64,000 nt of DNA from Phaeotremella fagi (Eukaryota > Basidiomycota > Tremellomycetes > Tremellales > Phaeotremellaceae), in assembly GCA_001599715.1 (NCBI GenBank), contig BCHU01000004.1, positions 1 through 64,000 on the forward strand. Direction: 5' to 3'. The notes below the pieces were generated by a model. The model made no database searches, was not told the DNA's origin, and saw nothing but the letters and a program-made list of their open reading frames with translations. The translations under genes and the position numbers were made by a program. How positions within the stretch are numbered: position 1 is the first letter of the stretch; every line of letters starts with the position of its first letter. Positions 23,221 through 34,779 of the stretch are shown here, in pieces.

Positions 23221-24379
23221 ATGAAGTTCACTGCTTTCGTCGCCGCCCTCGCTACTGTATCCAGCGTCAACGCTATCAACATCAGTAAGTGACTCTGCAG
23301 ACTCGACTGACCCATAGTCCTTACCAACGATGATGGGTACGCTTCCGCTACCACTCGTGCCCTTTACACCTCTCTCAAAAACGCCGGCAACAACGTCATC
23401 CTTGCTGCTTCAGTCGAGAACGAATCAGGGCAATCATCTGCTGTTCTTTTCCCAACTGGTAACCTCACCGCTGCTGGTGAATTCGGTCTTTTACCAGTAG
23501 GCTCTGCTCCCCAAGGTGTCGATCTCCACGATGACAACATCTTCTAGTAGGTTCGAAATTGTTTAAAGCTAACTGTGTAGCTTCAACAGTACCCCATCAC
23601 TCATCGCTTCCTACGCCATCCGTTACCTCGCTCCACTCAAGTTCCCCAAGAACGGCTCTGCTGATCTTGTTGTTTCTGGACCAAACTTTGGAGGTAGGTG
23701 CAGCCTTTAAGCCAACTAACTCTGTAGCCAATCTTGGATCCCAAACTTTCTCCGTCTCTGGTACCGTAGGCGCTTCTATCGCCTCTGTCCATCTCGGTGT
23801 CGTGAGTAACTTAATCGAACTCGCTAACAATAGCCTGCTATTGCTCTTTCTGGAACTGAATCAGTCCAAAGATCATACACCACCTTGAACGCAACCAACG
23901 CCACTGACCCGTAAGTGATCTCTCGAGTCAAGCTTACACCAGTGCCAACATCCTTGCTGCTCTTTCCCTCAAAATCGTCAACTCCGTCATCCACGCTTCC
24001 CAAAGACCTCTCCTCCCTTACAACACCGGTCTCACCGTCAACTTCCCAGCAGTGTAAGTTTAATCCACCTTCCCAGCTGACAAACAGAACCTGCAAACCA
24101 GGTGGTCCAACTGAATTCGTCAAGACCCGTATCACTGGTTCCTCATCTGGATTCGGTCTTGGCAAGAACATCACTGGTGCTGAAGCTGTCTACAACCTTA
24201 CTGGTGGTGATGTCTGCTTGAACGGTGACTGTTCTCTTCCAGGAGAATCCACCGTCGCCATCGCCAGTGAATGCAAGATCTCCGTTTCAGTGTTCTCTGG
24301 TGATTTCGACGCCGCCACTGTTCCTCAAAAGAAAGCTTTGGACTCTGCTTTCTTCGAGATCCCAGTTGGAAAGTATTAG
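23221..24379 (+). CDS. Secreted SurE-type 5'/3'-nucleotidase or acid phosphatase
   Basis: The N-terminal signal peptide MKFTAFVAALATVSSVNA is followed at once by the SurE signature ILTNDDGYAS, whose two Asp bind the metal; the exon junction falls inside this block. Further SurE marks are ASVENESGQSSA and VVSGPNFGANLGS. At least five short introns interrupt the gene. The C-terminus (CKISVSVFSGDFDAATVPQKKALDSAFFEIPVGKY) is the usual end of fungal SurE-like secreted proteins. The enzyme likely releases phosphate from nucleotides or other monoesters outside the cell or in the wall. Several N-x-S/T sites suggest glycosylation. Confidence 0.9.
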
Positions 24380-24492
24380 GGTGGGGAGAGTAGGAAGACA
24401 GAGATGTGGAAATTACTATTTAGTATAATAGAATATATATAATATGCAGATCGTGCCGTCATCTAAACTTCAAAGAATTCTGGAGTGGCAAT

Positions 24493-24543
24493 CCGCTTGT
24501 ACCGCTTGTACCGCTTAACCCGATCCTTAAGCGCAGTCCGCTT
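24493..24543. promoter_or_regulatory. Four CCGCTT elements before the cyclase gene
   Basis: CCGCTT occurs at 24493, 24502, 24511 and 24538, the first three as 9-bp direct repeats (CCGCTTGTA, CCGCTTGTA, CCGCTTAAC). They lie 65-115 bp before the cyclase start codon. The reverse complement AAGCGG contains the CGG triplet bound by Zn2Cys6 regulators. The same hexamer recurs in the other promoters of this cluster. Confidence 0.65.
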
Positions 24544-24607
24544 AACTTAAGCTAAACTTTCCCTTATATAAACAAGTCGTAGACAACAACTGTCCCACAG
24601 GCCAACG

Positions 24608-25812
24608 ATGGTATCCCCTGCTATTCCTTACCCTACGTTCGACCAACTTCCTGTCAAAAAAGATGGCCCCAAGTACAACGCCTGGGGATTGTACGGCGAA
24701 GGAGATCAGCTTGGAAGACTTGTATGTAATCTGACCCAAGTCATGTCCACTGACTACGCTGAAGAACATGCTCACCCCCGATGTTGTCCTTCGGGCAGCT
24801 CAAACACAGATCAAGACCGGTGAAAGGGTATCGCTGAATTGGTCCATGTTCGAGCCGAGCTATCCCAGCTATGGTCGTAAGAAGATGACGGTCAATCTGA
24901 TCAGAAAGTATCCGAGACACAATCACGACGACGAATGGTCTTTCAACACTCAATCGTCCAGTCAGTGGGACGGTTTCCGACATTATGCTTATCAGATGCA
25001 TGGGGTGAGTGCTGGAAAAGATTCGACCTAATGTTAGTTGTACTACGACGGTGTCACGAATGAACAGATCAAAGATGGACCTGAGCCAAACGGTATTCAT
25101 CGTAGGTCTCACACAATGTCAATCTGATGATAGACGTATCGAAGGAAGGTATTGTTGGACGGGGAGTCCTGATCGACTATGCTGCTTACTGTAAAGCGCA
25201 CAATTTGCATCCCAAGATATTCGAAAAGACTGGGGTTACGGTCGAGGATCTGGTCAAAACTTATGAATGGCAGGGTATGAAGAAAGAGGATTTCTGGGAG
25301 GGCGATATCCTCTTCATCCGCTTCGGTTATACAGAAGGCTATTACAATCTCACTGATGAAGAGAGAGAATGGTAAGTTTGACTGTATGCTCAAGCTAATT
25401 CTCAGGATGGAGGTGGAGCACGTCGGTCCTAAAAGCAGACAGATTGGAATGATTGCTACCGAAGAAAGTCTTCGATGGCTTTGGGAGATGAAGTTTTCAG
25501 CTGCAGCAGGAGATACACGGTGGGTCAGAATTCGAACATTTGCTGATTTAAAAGTGCTTTTGAAGCTGGATCATTCTTCCCCACCGAGCACGAATCGTAT
25601 CACATCCATCCGGTTTGCTTAGCTGGATGGGGAATGCCGCTAGGGGAGTTGTTTGATCTCGAAGAGTTGTCAAAACGATGCACATCTTACAACAGATTCA
25701 CTTTCTTTCTAACAAGCGAGGTGTTGAACGTGAGTTTTCTGTTCGGGATCGACTGACGATTCAGGTTCCTGGTGGGGTAGCGAGTCCACCAAACGCTTTA
25801 GCGATTTTCTGA
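24608..25812 (+). CDS. Cyclase-family (kynurenine-formamidase-fold) hydrolase
   Basis: Matches the fungal cyclase-like metal hydrolase family. After splicing it reads WGLYGEGDQLGRLNMLTPD, SQWDGFRHYAYQMHG then LYYDGVT (the HxGTH-like metal region is degenerate, as in the fungal subfamily), and near the end HPVCLAGWGMPLGELFDLEEL, RFTFFLTSEVLNVPGGVASPPNA and AIF as the final residues. At least five introns. No signal peptide. Relatives hydrolyse ring or amide bonds of small acids such as N-formylkynurenine; the substrate here is unknown. It sits at the left edge of the putative catabolic cluster and has the densest set of CCGCTT elements. Confidence 0.87.
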
Positions 25813-26214
25813 GAGTGCACTGCTTACTATGTACTTACTCCTATGCACTCTTTGTCGAGACATCTCTATTCCTGGTAGCCCAGAGCCTGTTTTAAGGATC
25901 ATGGCCCATGCGTAATCGCGCATTTCAGAGCTGACTGTGAGGAAACGGTAACGTTTGGCTTTCAATTCAAGCGCTCCTTGGCTACTCCCACGTCTTGTAT
26001 GTATACTGTAGAGACAAGACCATCCTGCAGCACATGTATCTCCACTAAGTAAACAAGAGAAAATCCATACTCCTTGGATACAAAAAACGACACCAACCTC
26101 AATCCTTTGGTAGGGGAACCTCGATACGGGCAATTGGCATATACTCCTGTGCAGCGTGCATGTCCGTTTCACCGAAGCCTCTGTAATCGTCAACTTTGCC
26201 CTTCTCCCCAAAAC
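25813..26214. other. Intergenic, convergent 3' regions
   Basis: A stretch of 402 bp between the convergent cyclase and AtuA-DUF4387 stops. Nothing recognised. Confidence 0.4.
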
Positions 26215-28300
26215 TCACCCTTGAACCCGTGGACGGGGGATCGTAAACTTGAAAGCCCTGGCTGGGTCAAAGAACATGCAAGTTTGAACATCACCAGGTG
26301 AGGTGTTGTAAAGCTTAGCCAAAGATTTGGCGTTCAAGACACCAGTTTGTTGGACCCAACGGTACTCTTCCTCGCCAGTGAACATGACATCGAATGTCAC
26401 CTCAAACGGACCTGCCTACGAGGCTCAGTATTTCATAAATCAGGGACTCACATTTTTGCTTCGACAGATACGAGCAATCTCTGATATCGGTGCACTCTCT
26501 CGACCTGAGGCCTTGAGTTCCTGAAAGTTTGGTTTCGCCGGAGCTTCTGTTACCCAAGCTGCGATTTCACGCGATACCTTGACGTATGGATCCTCGACGG
26601 TCTTGGCGGGAGCTGCACCGTTGGATGTACCGTTGGTGCCGTTGGTGTGGCCGTTGGCGCGATTTACACTGACAGAGTCTGATTTGATATCAAAGTACTC
26701 TATTGGGAAGGGTGACAAAGCGTCATCGATCGGAATAATGTGATACACGTTGAACTCGCAGAATTCTCCAAGAGCTATTTCGAAGGGTGCATAGGGGAAC
26801 GCAACGTTACCAGAATTTGCCATCTAACGTCAGTCAGGCAAACGTTCCACTCACCTGACCAGGATATGGAGTATGGAGCAAGGCAACTCTCATCCTGTTC
26901 CCAATCCAGTTGGCCCTTTTCTGTGAAGGAGAGAGGATCTCAGCCATTACCATCAACTCGTGAGAAAGCTTGTCGGCATCAGGCTCGAGAGCACCCATAA
27001 CCTTGCGTCAGTCAATTCCAGTCTCTACAACTTACTCCGTTCTTTCCATAGATATGCCATGCGACCTTGTCGCTCTTGGGATCGTAGTTGTCCATCATTG
27101 ATAGAACCGTCTTTTCAACGAATGACAGCCATTTCTTATATCAGCAGTGATTCATTAGACAAACTCACATCAATCTGTTTCATCAGGATTGGATCTTTGA
27201 TACCTGCCTGAACTATACAACGGAACCCAACAGGGCGAGCACCTTCAAGCTTGATCGTATACGGCTGCTGATTGAAGATAGCACCAGAGATACGAGTTGT
27301 GCGATGAGAGATTGCTTCAAATTTACTCTTCGTAACGTCAAGGATCCCTCCTGGGCCAGGTAGAAGATCTGGTCTGGACTTTTCGTACAGAGTGTGTGCT
27401 GCCACTGACAAAGGTATGCAACGTTCGAGGGAGTTGACAGGCTAAAAGGTCAGCTCCGTATGACGTGGTGTGCTTACGGTCAAATCAAAGCTATGTTTGC
27501 GAACCGTGGCTCTAATGGATTTCCCTCGAGGTAACGCACAGAGTGCACCACATTCACAGATCTCAAGGTCAGTTCCCTACTTCTTTCCAAACTTACCTTT
27601 CCCATATGCCATGCAACTCCAGGGTCTACTCCGGCCATTTGGCAAACCGCGGCATAAGGAGCTGGATCGTATGCTCTTCCTGTGATATGTCAGGCGGACG
27701 CGGAGAAGCATACTCACCACCTAGTACGATATCGGCACCCCCTTTCAAAGCTTCAATGAATGGCTCAGAACCCATCTGAGCGACCACTCGAGGTGTCAGA
27801 TCGATTTCTTCACAAGTGAGTTCAGGAACTGGTCCACATGGTGTAACCGTACCCGCTGCAATGTGTTGTTTGATAACGTCCAATGGAATTTCCGAATAAA
27901 TTTTTGCAACCTTGAAGCTGTATCCATTTTCGCGCGAGATGGTGTCGACAACATCTGCGAACAGGTCAACGTGGGAATTACTTCCATGTCCACCAGATGA
28001 TCCAAACAGGACTTTGAAGCCACGTTCATGTGCCATCTGCAAAACGGGTCGAATATCACGCAAGTAAGCATCTCGTGGAGCAGTGGTGATTCCGAAGCAG
28101 AGCTTCTGTGGCCCACTGAGACTGTCAGGCGGGTACTAAGCTGGTACTCACGAGTCGGTACTCCCAGCGTCTGCGATAATGAAAGACCCGCTAGGCATTC
28201 GACGACATTCGTCGACAAATGGGGTGATGGGATATCCGTACCCGATTTGCCCAACTGGGGTAATGATTTCAACTAGTATTTGATCGTCACTGGAGGTCAT
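26215..28300 (-). CDS. AtuA (acyclic terpene utilisation)-DUF4387 fusion protein
   Basis: The N-terminal two-thirds is the AtuA/DUF1446 domain: ILVEIITPVGQIGYGYPITP, FIIADAGSTDSGPQKL, VLFGSSGGHGSNSHVDLF, GGADIVLGG followed after an intron by GRAYDPAPYA (partly at the 27600-27690 exon), then LLPGPGGILDVTKSKF and FRCIVQAGIKDP. A Thr/Asn/Gly-rich linker (NGHTNGTNGTSNGAAPAK) joins it to a DUF4387 domain at the C-terminus (ISEIARICRSKN, TFDVMFTGEEEYRW, VLNAKSLAKLYNTSP). In bacteria these two are usually separate neighbouring genes beside CoA-linked terpenoid catabolism. It starts MTSSDDQIL. Probably an intracellular catabolic enzyme. Two AAGCGG elements lie about 105-125 bp upstream. Confidence 0.85.
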
Positions 28301-28402
28301 GTTGGGAATATGATGTTTGTCATGCTATTGGTCATCGGTGTATATACTTTATAGCTCATAGTGTCGAGCGACAGCTAGCGAAAGTAAGCGAGAGTAGGCA
28401 AT

Positions 28403-28423
28403 AAGCGGATTCAAATTAAGCGG
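28403..28423. promoter_or_regulatory. Two AAGCGG elements before the AtuA-DUF4387 gene
   Basis: Direct copies of TAAGCGG-type sites at 28403-28408 and 28418-28423, spaced by 15 bp, followed by a degenerate inverted TTCGCTT. They lie on the promoter side of the AtuA-DUF4387 start at 28300. Confidence 0.6.
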
Positions 28424-28557
28424 AAGTTCGCTTGAAGGTCATACTAAATGCATACATCTACCCTGAATACCAAGGAATATCGCCCACAGCATGTTCATTG
28501 GCGCCAAACTCCCCCAAGTCCAACCTCATCTGTTAGTCCGCATAAACATAGCTCAAC

Positions 28558-30619
28558 TCACATATTGTCTCCCTGTAGCCATGATGGTTCGAAATCGAAC
28601 AGCGGCAATTCCATTAACCCAGAGTGTGGAACGTGTTCTAGAGCTGCAAGGTGAGGCAATATCCAAATCAACACTTACAATTATCTTGCGTTTCTACTTG
28701 CCTGCCGTCCTGAGGAATTATGGCGCTGTAATCAGAAACATGAGATCCACGAGCACGTTTTGCAGATGCCAAACAGTCGTGGTAAAAGTTCCCTAAACCT
28801 GATCCCAATCAGACAAATAGCCCAATGACTCACCCATTCTTGATCTAATCTCTCCAAGGTCGCCCGTTTTCTTGGAATTTCCATACAGATTGCCATCAGC
28901 CCGTCTTTTCAGTGTGTCTAATAGCGTGAAGTTGATCAATTTCGCCGATCTAGAGTATTTATCGTTGCCAAAAATACTCATACACTCGGTCAGATTTACT
29001 GCCGAGTTGATCACGGGGATGACTGGTTCCATGTCGAGGTACTTGCCTTCCACTGAGGCCATGACCCTCAAAAGCCCAAGCTTTTGTCGTTAGCTTCATT
29101 TGGCATAAGACGTACCGATGCCAACTTCAATCCATGGACAGCCGACCGTGGCCAGTAGAGTAAATGATGCTGGGGCTGCTCCACAGCCAGACGGATCGCT
29201 CTCAACGCCGTTTCCACAGTTTGTGCAGCTAGATGAGCTCTTAGAGAGCCTGTGACACTGTTGAGCTGTAGACCAAAACACGAGAGACGTATGCGTGCCA
29301 CTAGATTGACGAACTGCAGATGTATTGGCTGTTCCCCGACCCGTAGCTCGATATCCATCCATTCCCGATCCAGCGATTGCCACACTGAAACGGCTGTTGG
29401 ACCATCCATCTGCCCTGTTGGTGATAATGGTGAGTTACCCAACATCATGGCGACCTTGTTGATATGCTGCGCAGTGGTCAACCCTCGAAGGACCACGTCG
29501 GGAATGTCCACCAGCCAATCAGGTCTGTTTGGTTTACCAGCAGCGGCTGAAGCTTGAAGAGAGACCCAGTCGTCCTGCAGCAGTGATGGCATGCCGCTGT
29601 CACTCGCAAGCCTAGCATAAGCATGAAAATACCCCAGACAACCTACATGTAAGACAGGTAATGGCATGTAACCCAAGCTAGTGTTCTTTCTCGCCCATTC
29701 ATCGACTCTGCTAGCGCCTGAAAAGATCGACGTGAAGTGAATTCAAACGAGTGGAAAGGACGATGGAGACCCATTTGCATTCCGGTCTGCACCGCCTGGG
29801 AAACTTAGCCTGAGAAACAGATTGATACTCACGACGTTGATGAAATGCCACGAACGATCATCTTTCTGGCGCACAAAAGGAAAGCCCCATTCGCAAAGCA
29901 GGATCAAACCTTGCACAGCGCAAAGCGAACGTCCTGCCCAGGTGCTAAGAGCAAAAGCCATAAGCCTTACCTGCTCCATGATTTCTAAAGCTTGTTTTTT
30001 GCTGAGCATCATCTCCGCCAAGGGTTCAAACATTACTGTACGGGCAGCAACACAAATTATAGTCCAAAATAGGAAACGTTCTCCAATGTACACTTCCACT
30101 GGCCCACGACGACGTAGTAGTACAGGGCAAAAATTGTGATATTTATCGAAAAATATGTCAAAGAAGAACTGAGCTTGAGCTGTTGTTAACACTATTTCAC
30201 CAATGGTGAATTGATCCAGCAGCGTGTCAATGATACCGTTACCAAGGGATTCGTCCGGCTCGTCAGGTATCTGGTTCTGAGGTAGAGAACCTGGTTGTGA
30301 GGTCGACAGTGTAGAGATGACTTGCGTTGCCTTTTCAGTACGACTAGGTGTCAACCAGCGCGCTCTCGCTGCTACTCACCGACGAACTCTCGTGAAAGTG
30401 GGATCAACATGACATGGCAAAGCCTTGCTCAAGCAGTTGGTACAACTCGCCAAGGATCCTGGAATGGCGTCACTGAAGTAATCAGTCCACATACAATCAA
30501 GCCCGCATACCACTTTGCTTTCGCTTGTCGACAGGAGGTGCAAACGAAGCGCGACCCTAATGATTCAGTAAAACTCTAAAACTCACACAGGGTGACTAAC
30601 TCTTCCGCTTATTGCCCAT
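28558..30619 (-). CDS. Zn2Cys6 transcription factor, likely cluster-specific regulator
   Basis: The zinc cluster appears only after removing two short introns: a first exon reading MGNKRKR joins SRFVCTSCRQAKAKC, which joins DAIPGSLASCTNCLSKALPC. That gives C-x2-C-x6-C-x9-C-x2-C-x6-C after an arginine-rich start. The rest matches the fungal-specific transcription factor middle domain (FFFDIFFDKYHNFCPVL, FLFWTIICVAAR, QALEIMEQVRLMAF, VQGLILLCEWGF). The C-terminus, again spliced, ends FDFEPSWLQGDNM, an acidic-aromatic activation-type tail. It is divergent from a sugar-type transporter and surrounded by catabolic genes whose promoters carry AAGCGG/CCGCTT, so it is the natural candidate to bind those sites. 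Confidence 0.87.
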
Positions 30620-30922
30620 GGGGCTTCCTTCAGTAGTTTCTGATCCTTCTAGCGGTATTGAAAGCGAGTTGAACATTGTTGTAGACAATGAATCAAATCA
30701 AGTCGCAACAAGCTATTTTGTGGGTCATAAGCGGCGAACCGCTTACGTTTTACGGGCACATGACTTTCCGTAAGCGATTTGTTGCGCTTCTTAGCTAAAG
30801 TCTGAGGTGAATAAGCGATTGGTTACAACTCCATTTCAAAGACTATCATATAAAACGGGAATGGACTGTCGATAAACATACCTCAAGTTCGCCGGATAGA
30901 GTGGTATATTCAAACCCCTCTA
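30605..30922. promoter_or_regulatory. Divergent promoter, regulator / MFS transporter
   Basis: About 300 bp between two start codons. It contains the perfect palindrome described separately, and TAAGCGA half-site-like copies near 30772 and 30812. One further CCGCTT at 30605 lies in the first codons of the regulator. A TATA-like ATATAAAA lies near 30850 for the transporter. Confidence 0.6.
30728..30745. promoter_or_regulatory. Perfect palindrome TAAGCGG-N4-CCGCTTA
   Basis: An 18-bp inverted repeat, seven perfect bases on each side of CGAA. It contains CGG and CCG triplets separated by four bases, the arrangement bound by dimeric Zn2Cys6 factors. It lies between the divergent regulator and transporter genes. 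Confidence 0.7.
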
Positions 30923-32936
30923 ATGACAAGCACAATGGAACGTTCCCGTTGGTCATACACTACCAAAGCTCTTTGGTTCACGTGTATAGTCTACGCTTCA
31001 GCGGATATCTTTTTCGGATAGTGAGTAGATATGAAAACCACCAATTAACTCTCCAAGTGATTCTGGCATGTTTGGCTCCTTACAAGTCCTTCCTGGATTT
31101 TTGAATCAGTTCGGAGAGTTGATATCTGGGAAAATGGCGTTGTCACCGCAGAGATCGTCGATCATGAATTCAGGTAAACGTCATGTTCCACCTACAACTA
31201 ACAACACACAGTCGTCTGGATTGGTAAACTCGCTGGAACGCTTTCGTTTGAGCCACTCGCTGAACGTATTGGTTTTAAATGGTGCTTGGTTATCACTTGT
31301 GTCGTTCAGGTGGTCGCAACAATAGGTAAGTCATGATATGCAGTCCAACGCTGACAAAATTAGTTGAAATCACTGCCAGGTGGGTACAAGCATTAAACTC
31401 TCTGACCCTTGTAGTGGATGGATACAGTTCACCGTTGGTAGAACTCTGTCATACACTGCCAGTGGGCTTGTGGAGACAACAGTGCCCTCTTTCCTAAGTG
31501 AGATTGCACCTGCTCCCGTGAGATCAATGTTGTCTGGATCCATCGTTTTTGTTTTGGTGATTGGGCAACTATGGGCTCAACTCATGGGGAGGGCGTTTGC
31601 TACCGACACAACAAATACAGGCTGGAGAGTGGTTGTTGGAATGCAAATTGTCCCGGTTCTGTTCATTGTCATCTTTTTACCTTTCACTTGTGGTAAGTGC
31701 ACGAAAGGTCTTCTTTAACAAACCCAGACTCGCCTCGTTGGTTGGTAACTCATCGAAACAGAGAGGCAGCTCAATACGCTCTAGACCGTGTTCGACCTAA
31801 AAGAGATATCGATGACGGTTCGACGACTGTGGAAATGGAAATTACCATTCAGGCCATAGAGGAAGCAACGGTTCAAGGGAAGGGATCTTGGTTCGAACTG
31901 TAAGTAAAGTCGCAATGTAAGCGGGTGCTGATTATCCTAAGCTTCAAAGGCAATTACAGACGCAGATCTTGTGTGAGTAAGCAGAACCACCGTCGTCTAA
32001 CGTTAGATTGCAATGTGGATGTTCATTTTCCAGCAAATTAACGGAACACAATTTATCCAGAGTTTTGGAGCTACGTAAGTCTCAAGCTGTATTGTACTGA
32101 TTAGGTAGCTTTTACAAAAACATGGGTCTCGGTGACCTCGCGTTTGACTACACTTGCATCACTTCAGGCTGTATCGTCGTCGCTCTTGGAATCGCACTGT
32201 ACCTCTACGACAAATTCGGTCGCCGACCTCTTATGATAGTCGGGGCTGTACTTGAGGTTCCCTTAATGTGCGTCGTTGCTGGTGTTGGAGGGGGAAGCAA
32301 TCCCAGTCCCAGTGCGATCAATGGTGTTGTAGCTTGTAACATTCTGTTTACGTGCTTCGCAAGGATTGCTACGGATCCACCTTCTTACATTATCTGCTCG
32401 GAGATAGGAGGAATCCGGATGAGGAAGAAGAGTAGGTAGAGTCAAGTACTTGCTAATAACGCGTTAGTTATGACCTGGGCTACTAGTTGGCAGGTCGTCG
32501 GAGCGTTTGTCGTTAGCTACTCGAGTCCGTATCTGTTGGCTTCTCCTGGTGCAAACCTTGGAGCAAAGGTTGGCTGGATTTACGCAGGAACGTCTTTGTG
32601 CTGTCTGATTTTCATCATCTTCTTTGTACCTGAGCTCAAGAGTCGTAGTTTGGAAGAGATCGATGAGCTTTTCGAACGGTGAGTGGTCGTTGAAATTCAC
32701 AGTACTTATTGAACAGAAACCTCTGGGCTTGGCAATTCGCCAATGCAGACACCAGCGGTCTGGGAGCTCGCATTGCCGAGCTCCAGGGATCTACAAAACA
32801 TCATCATTTTGAAGCTAAAGACGTCAACAACGTTGGAACAGAGGAAAAAGCAGTAGGTTCAGGAGGCCAGTTGACTTTTGGCGAAACCATGCCAACTTTG
32901 TATCAGGCGAGCGTCACTCACATCGAGGAAATATGA
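30923..32936 (+). CDS. MFS sugar-type transporter
   Basis: Sugar-porter family of about 12 helices built from about eight exons. Marks: DIFFGYDSGMFGSLQVLPGF at helix 1, VGRTLSYTASGLVETTVPSFLSEIAP (the PxYxxEIAP-like motif, altered to SFLSEIAP), SPRWLVTHRNREAAQ after helix 6, FQQINGTQFIQSFGATFY at helix 7, DKFGRRPLM and PELKSRSLEEIDELFER near the end. These are hallmarks of hexose, quinate and related uptake carriers. It starts MTSTMERSRW and ends in a cytosolic tail. Within the cluster it is a good candidate for uptake of the pathway substrate or a conjugate. It is divergent from the regulator and shares its palindrome-bearing promoter. Confidence 0.87.
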
Positions 32937-33150
32937 GGCGACGCCGGGGATAATTGGAGATTGAAAAGTTGGTTTCTGGGGATATGTGCTTGATGGCTGT
33001 CATTGGATGACGCATGTGTATGATTTTGATGAATGACGATGTGAGAGATAGAAACAGTAGACATCGTTGCGTTTGTGCACAGCAAATGATAGCTCAACTT
33101 GTGAGACATCATCACTTTACCGTGTAGAAGGTGGTACAAATTTGAAAGTC

Positions 33151-34516
33151 TTACAACCGTCCCAATACACTCCTACTGTCATACGTATAAAGCTCCCTTC
33201 GAAGTTCACTCGTCCCTCCAAACATGAAATACACCCGCATGGCAGCTACCTTGAACAGATATCCTAGCCTCGAACCTGATCCAGTTTTACGCGAGTCTCC
33301 ACTGGTTTTGGTGAGAGCTGTGACCAACTTGAGACGTTTTCGCCGTTCCTCTTCGTAGGTTGTTAGAGGCGCGCCGTCCAGCAAAGTACGGGCAAGAAGC
33401 TAGGTTAAGTATGGTCCAGATGCTAACTCACCTCGGCATCCTCGAATGCTTGTGCAGCTCCTTGGCCTCCAGAAGGAGGAATAGCTAATGTCAGTAGAGC
33501 TTGATTACGACTTACCGTGTGCAGCGTCCCCAATGATGATGAGTCGGTGGTCGTGCCATTTGGGAATATCCCCAACGCTATATCTAGGGTAAGCTTGAAC
33601 AGTACGTAACCTACTGAGGCCAGAATCTGCAGTCCTCCACTTTGGCTTCTCTCACTATAGATTCCATTGGATCTCCCCAGTTGACAAGTTTGGCTTTAGC
33701 CATGTTGAGAGCTTCACCAGATTGCAACATCTGCGCCCACCCATCACGATCTCGTTCTTGTTCCACTTCCAGGGTCACGAACCAAGATGCGATATTTTGA
33801 TTCTTGGTTGGATCACCAAAAGGCCTATGGTCAGTGTGCTCGTGCTTTCACTCACATTAATCCAACAGTTCCGGTAGGACCAAACAACATTGCTGGAAGT
33901 GACAAGGAGCCTAGAGTGTCGACCTGCACAACCCCACCTATGGATGCCACTCCCTCGTATCGTGGTGTGGGAGAGTCGTCACCCAAAAGAGACTTTCGCA
34001 CAGCGGAATGCAATCCGTCACATCCTACAACGTAATCTGCAGACGATTCGTCGCCATTGGCGAACTTCACCGTTGCCGAGGTGTCGTTTTGACTAACTGA
34101 CACAACCTGATACCCGTAATGGACAGCAGCGTTAAACTTGTCCAACTGCTTGAGTATAGTTTGGTGAACAATTGACCTTTTGACTCGGATCGAAGGGTAG
34201 CCAAACTGCTCCACATTCCCCATTGAAAAACCACCCAACCTATAACCCGTCGATGTAACCATGTGGAGAGTGTCAAACACTGCACCATGTTGTTTCACCT
34301 CCTCCCATACACCAAGATGATCCAGTACTCTGACAGCGTTTGGTGCGAGAGTGATTGCACCTCCAATATCTCCAGCTTCAGTCCTGAGTTCGTAGATATC
34401 GACTTGGGCTCCGCTTTTGGCCAGAAACAGACCTAAAGAGGATCCAGCTGGTGTCAGTGGGGTCATTAAGAGTACCTACCCAAACCACCACCACATATGA
34501 TAACTTTTATAGGCAT
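33151..34516 (-). CDS. FAD-dependent monooxygenase, salicylate hydroxylase-like
   Basis: Class A flavoprotein monooxygenase. The first exon gives MPIKVIICGGGL, the GxGxxG FAD-binding start, completed across an intron into GLFLAKSGAQVDIYELR. Then come NAVRVLDHLGVW, ADYVVGCDGLHSAVRK (the DG motif), and HRLIIIGDAAHAIPPSGGQGAAQAFEDAE over two junctions (the GD motif and active-site segment). The length of about 400 residues is normal. Such enzymes hydroxylate aromatic acids using NAD(P)H and oxygen. It is divergent from the FMO-like gene. A CCGCTT site lies in the shared promoter. Confidence 0.88.
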
Positions 34517-34576
34517 TGTTGGTTGTTGAGATGAAAGGTGTGTGAGAGGATGTTATTATCCCGTGGTGATTCGGTT

Positions 34577-34582
34577 CCGCTT
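34577..34582. promoter_or_regulatory. CCGCTT element in monooxygenase divergent promoter
   Basis: A single CCGCTT in the 263-bp gap between the two divergent monooxygenase genes, the same hexamer seen before the other cluster genes. One six-base match is weak alone; its value is the recurrence. Confidence 0.4.
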
Positions 34583-34779
34583 CGCTACCTACGTCGCGCC
34601 TTCGTCAATGGCGTTGGGAGGTGTTGCTGTGCAGTCGTCTGACCTGAGACCATAGATTAGATTAAGCTTACAGTACCTGACGTAATCCACTTATGCATAA
34701 CCATCGGTCAAAGCCAGAATGGCGTGATATTGAGCCATAAAGAAGATCGAAATTCAGCAACCATCCACAGTCATCCACA

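Noticed and set aside
28793..29071. Apparent end of the second Zn2Cys6 regulator at SDWDQV
   Set aside because: A GTGAGT donor and two further short introns give a better C-terminus ending FDFEPSWLQGDNM, so the stop at 28558 was preferred.
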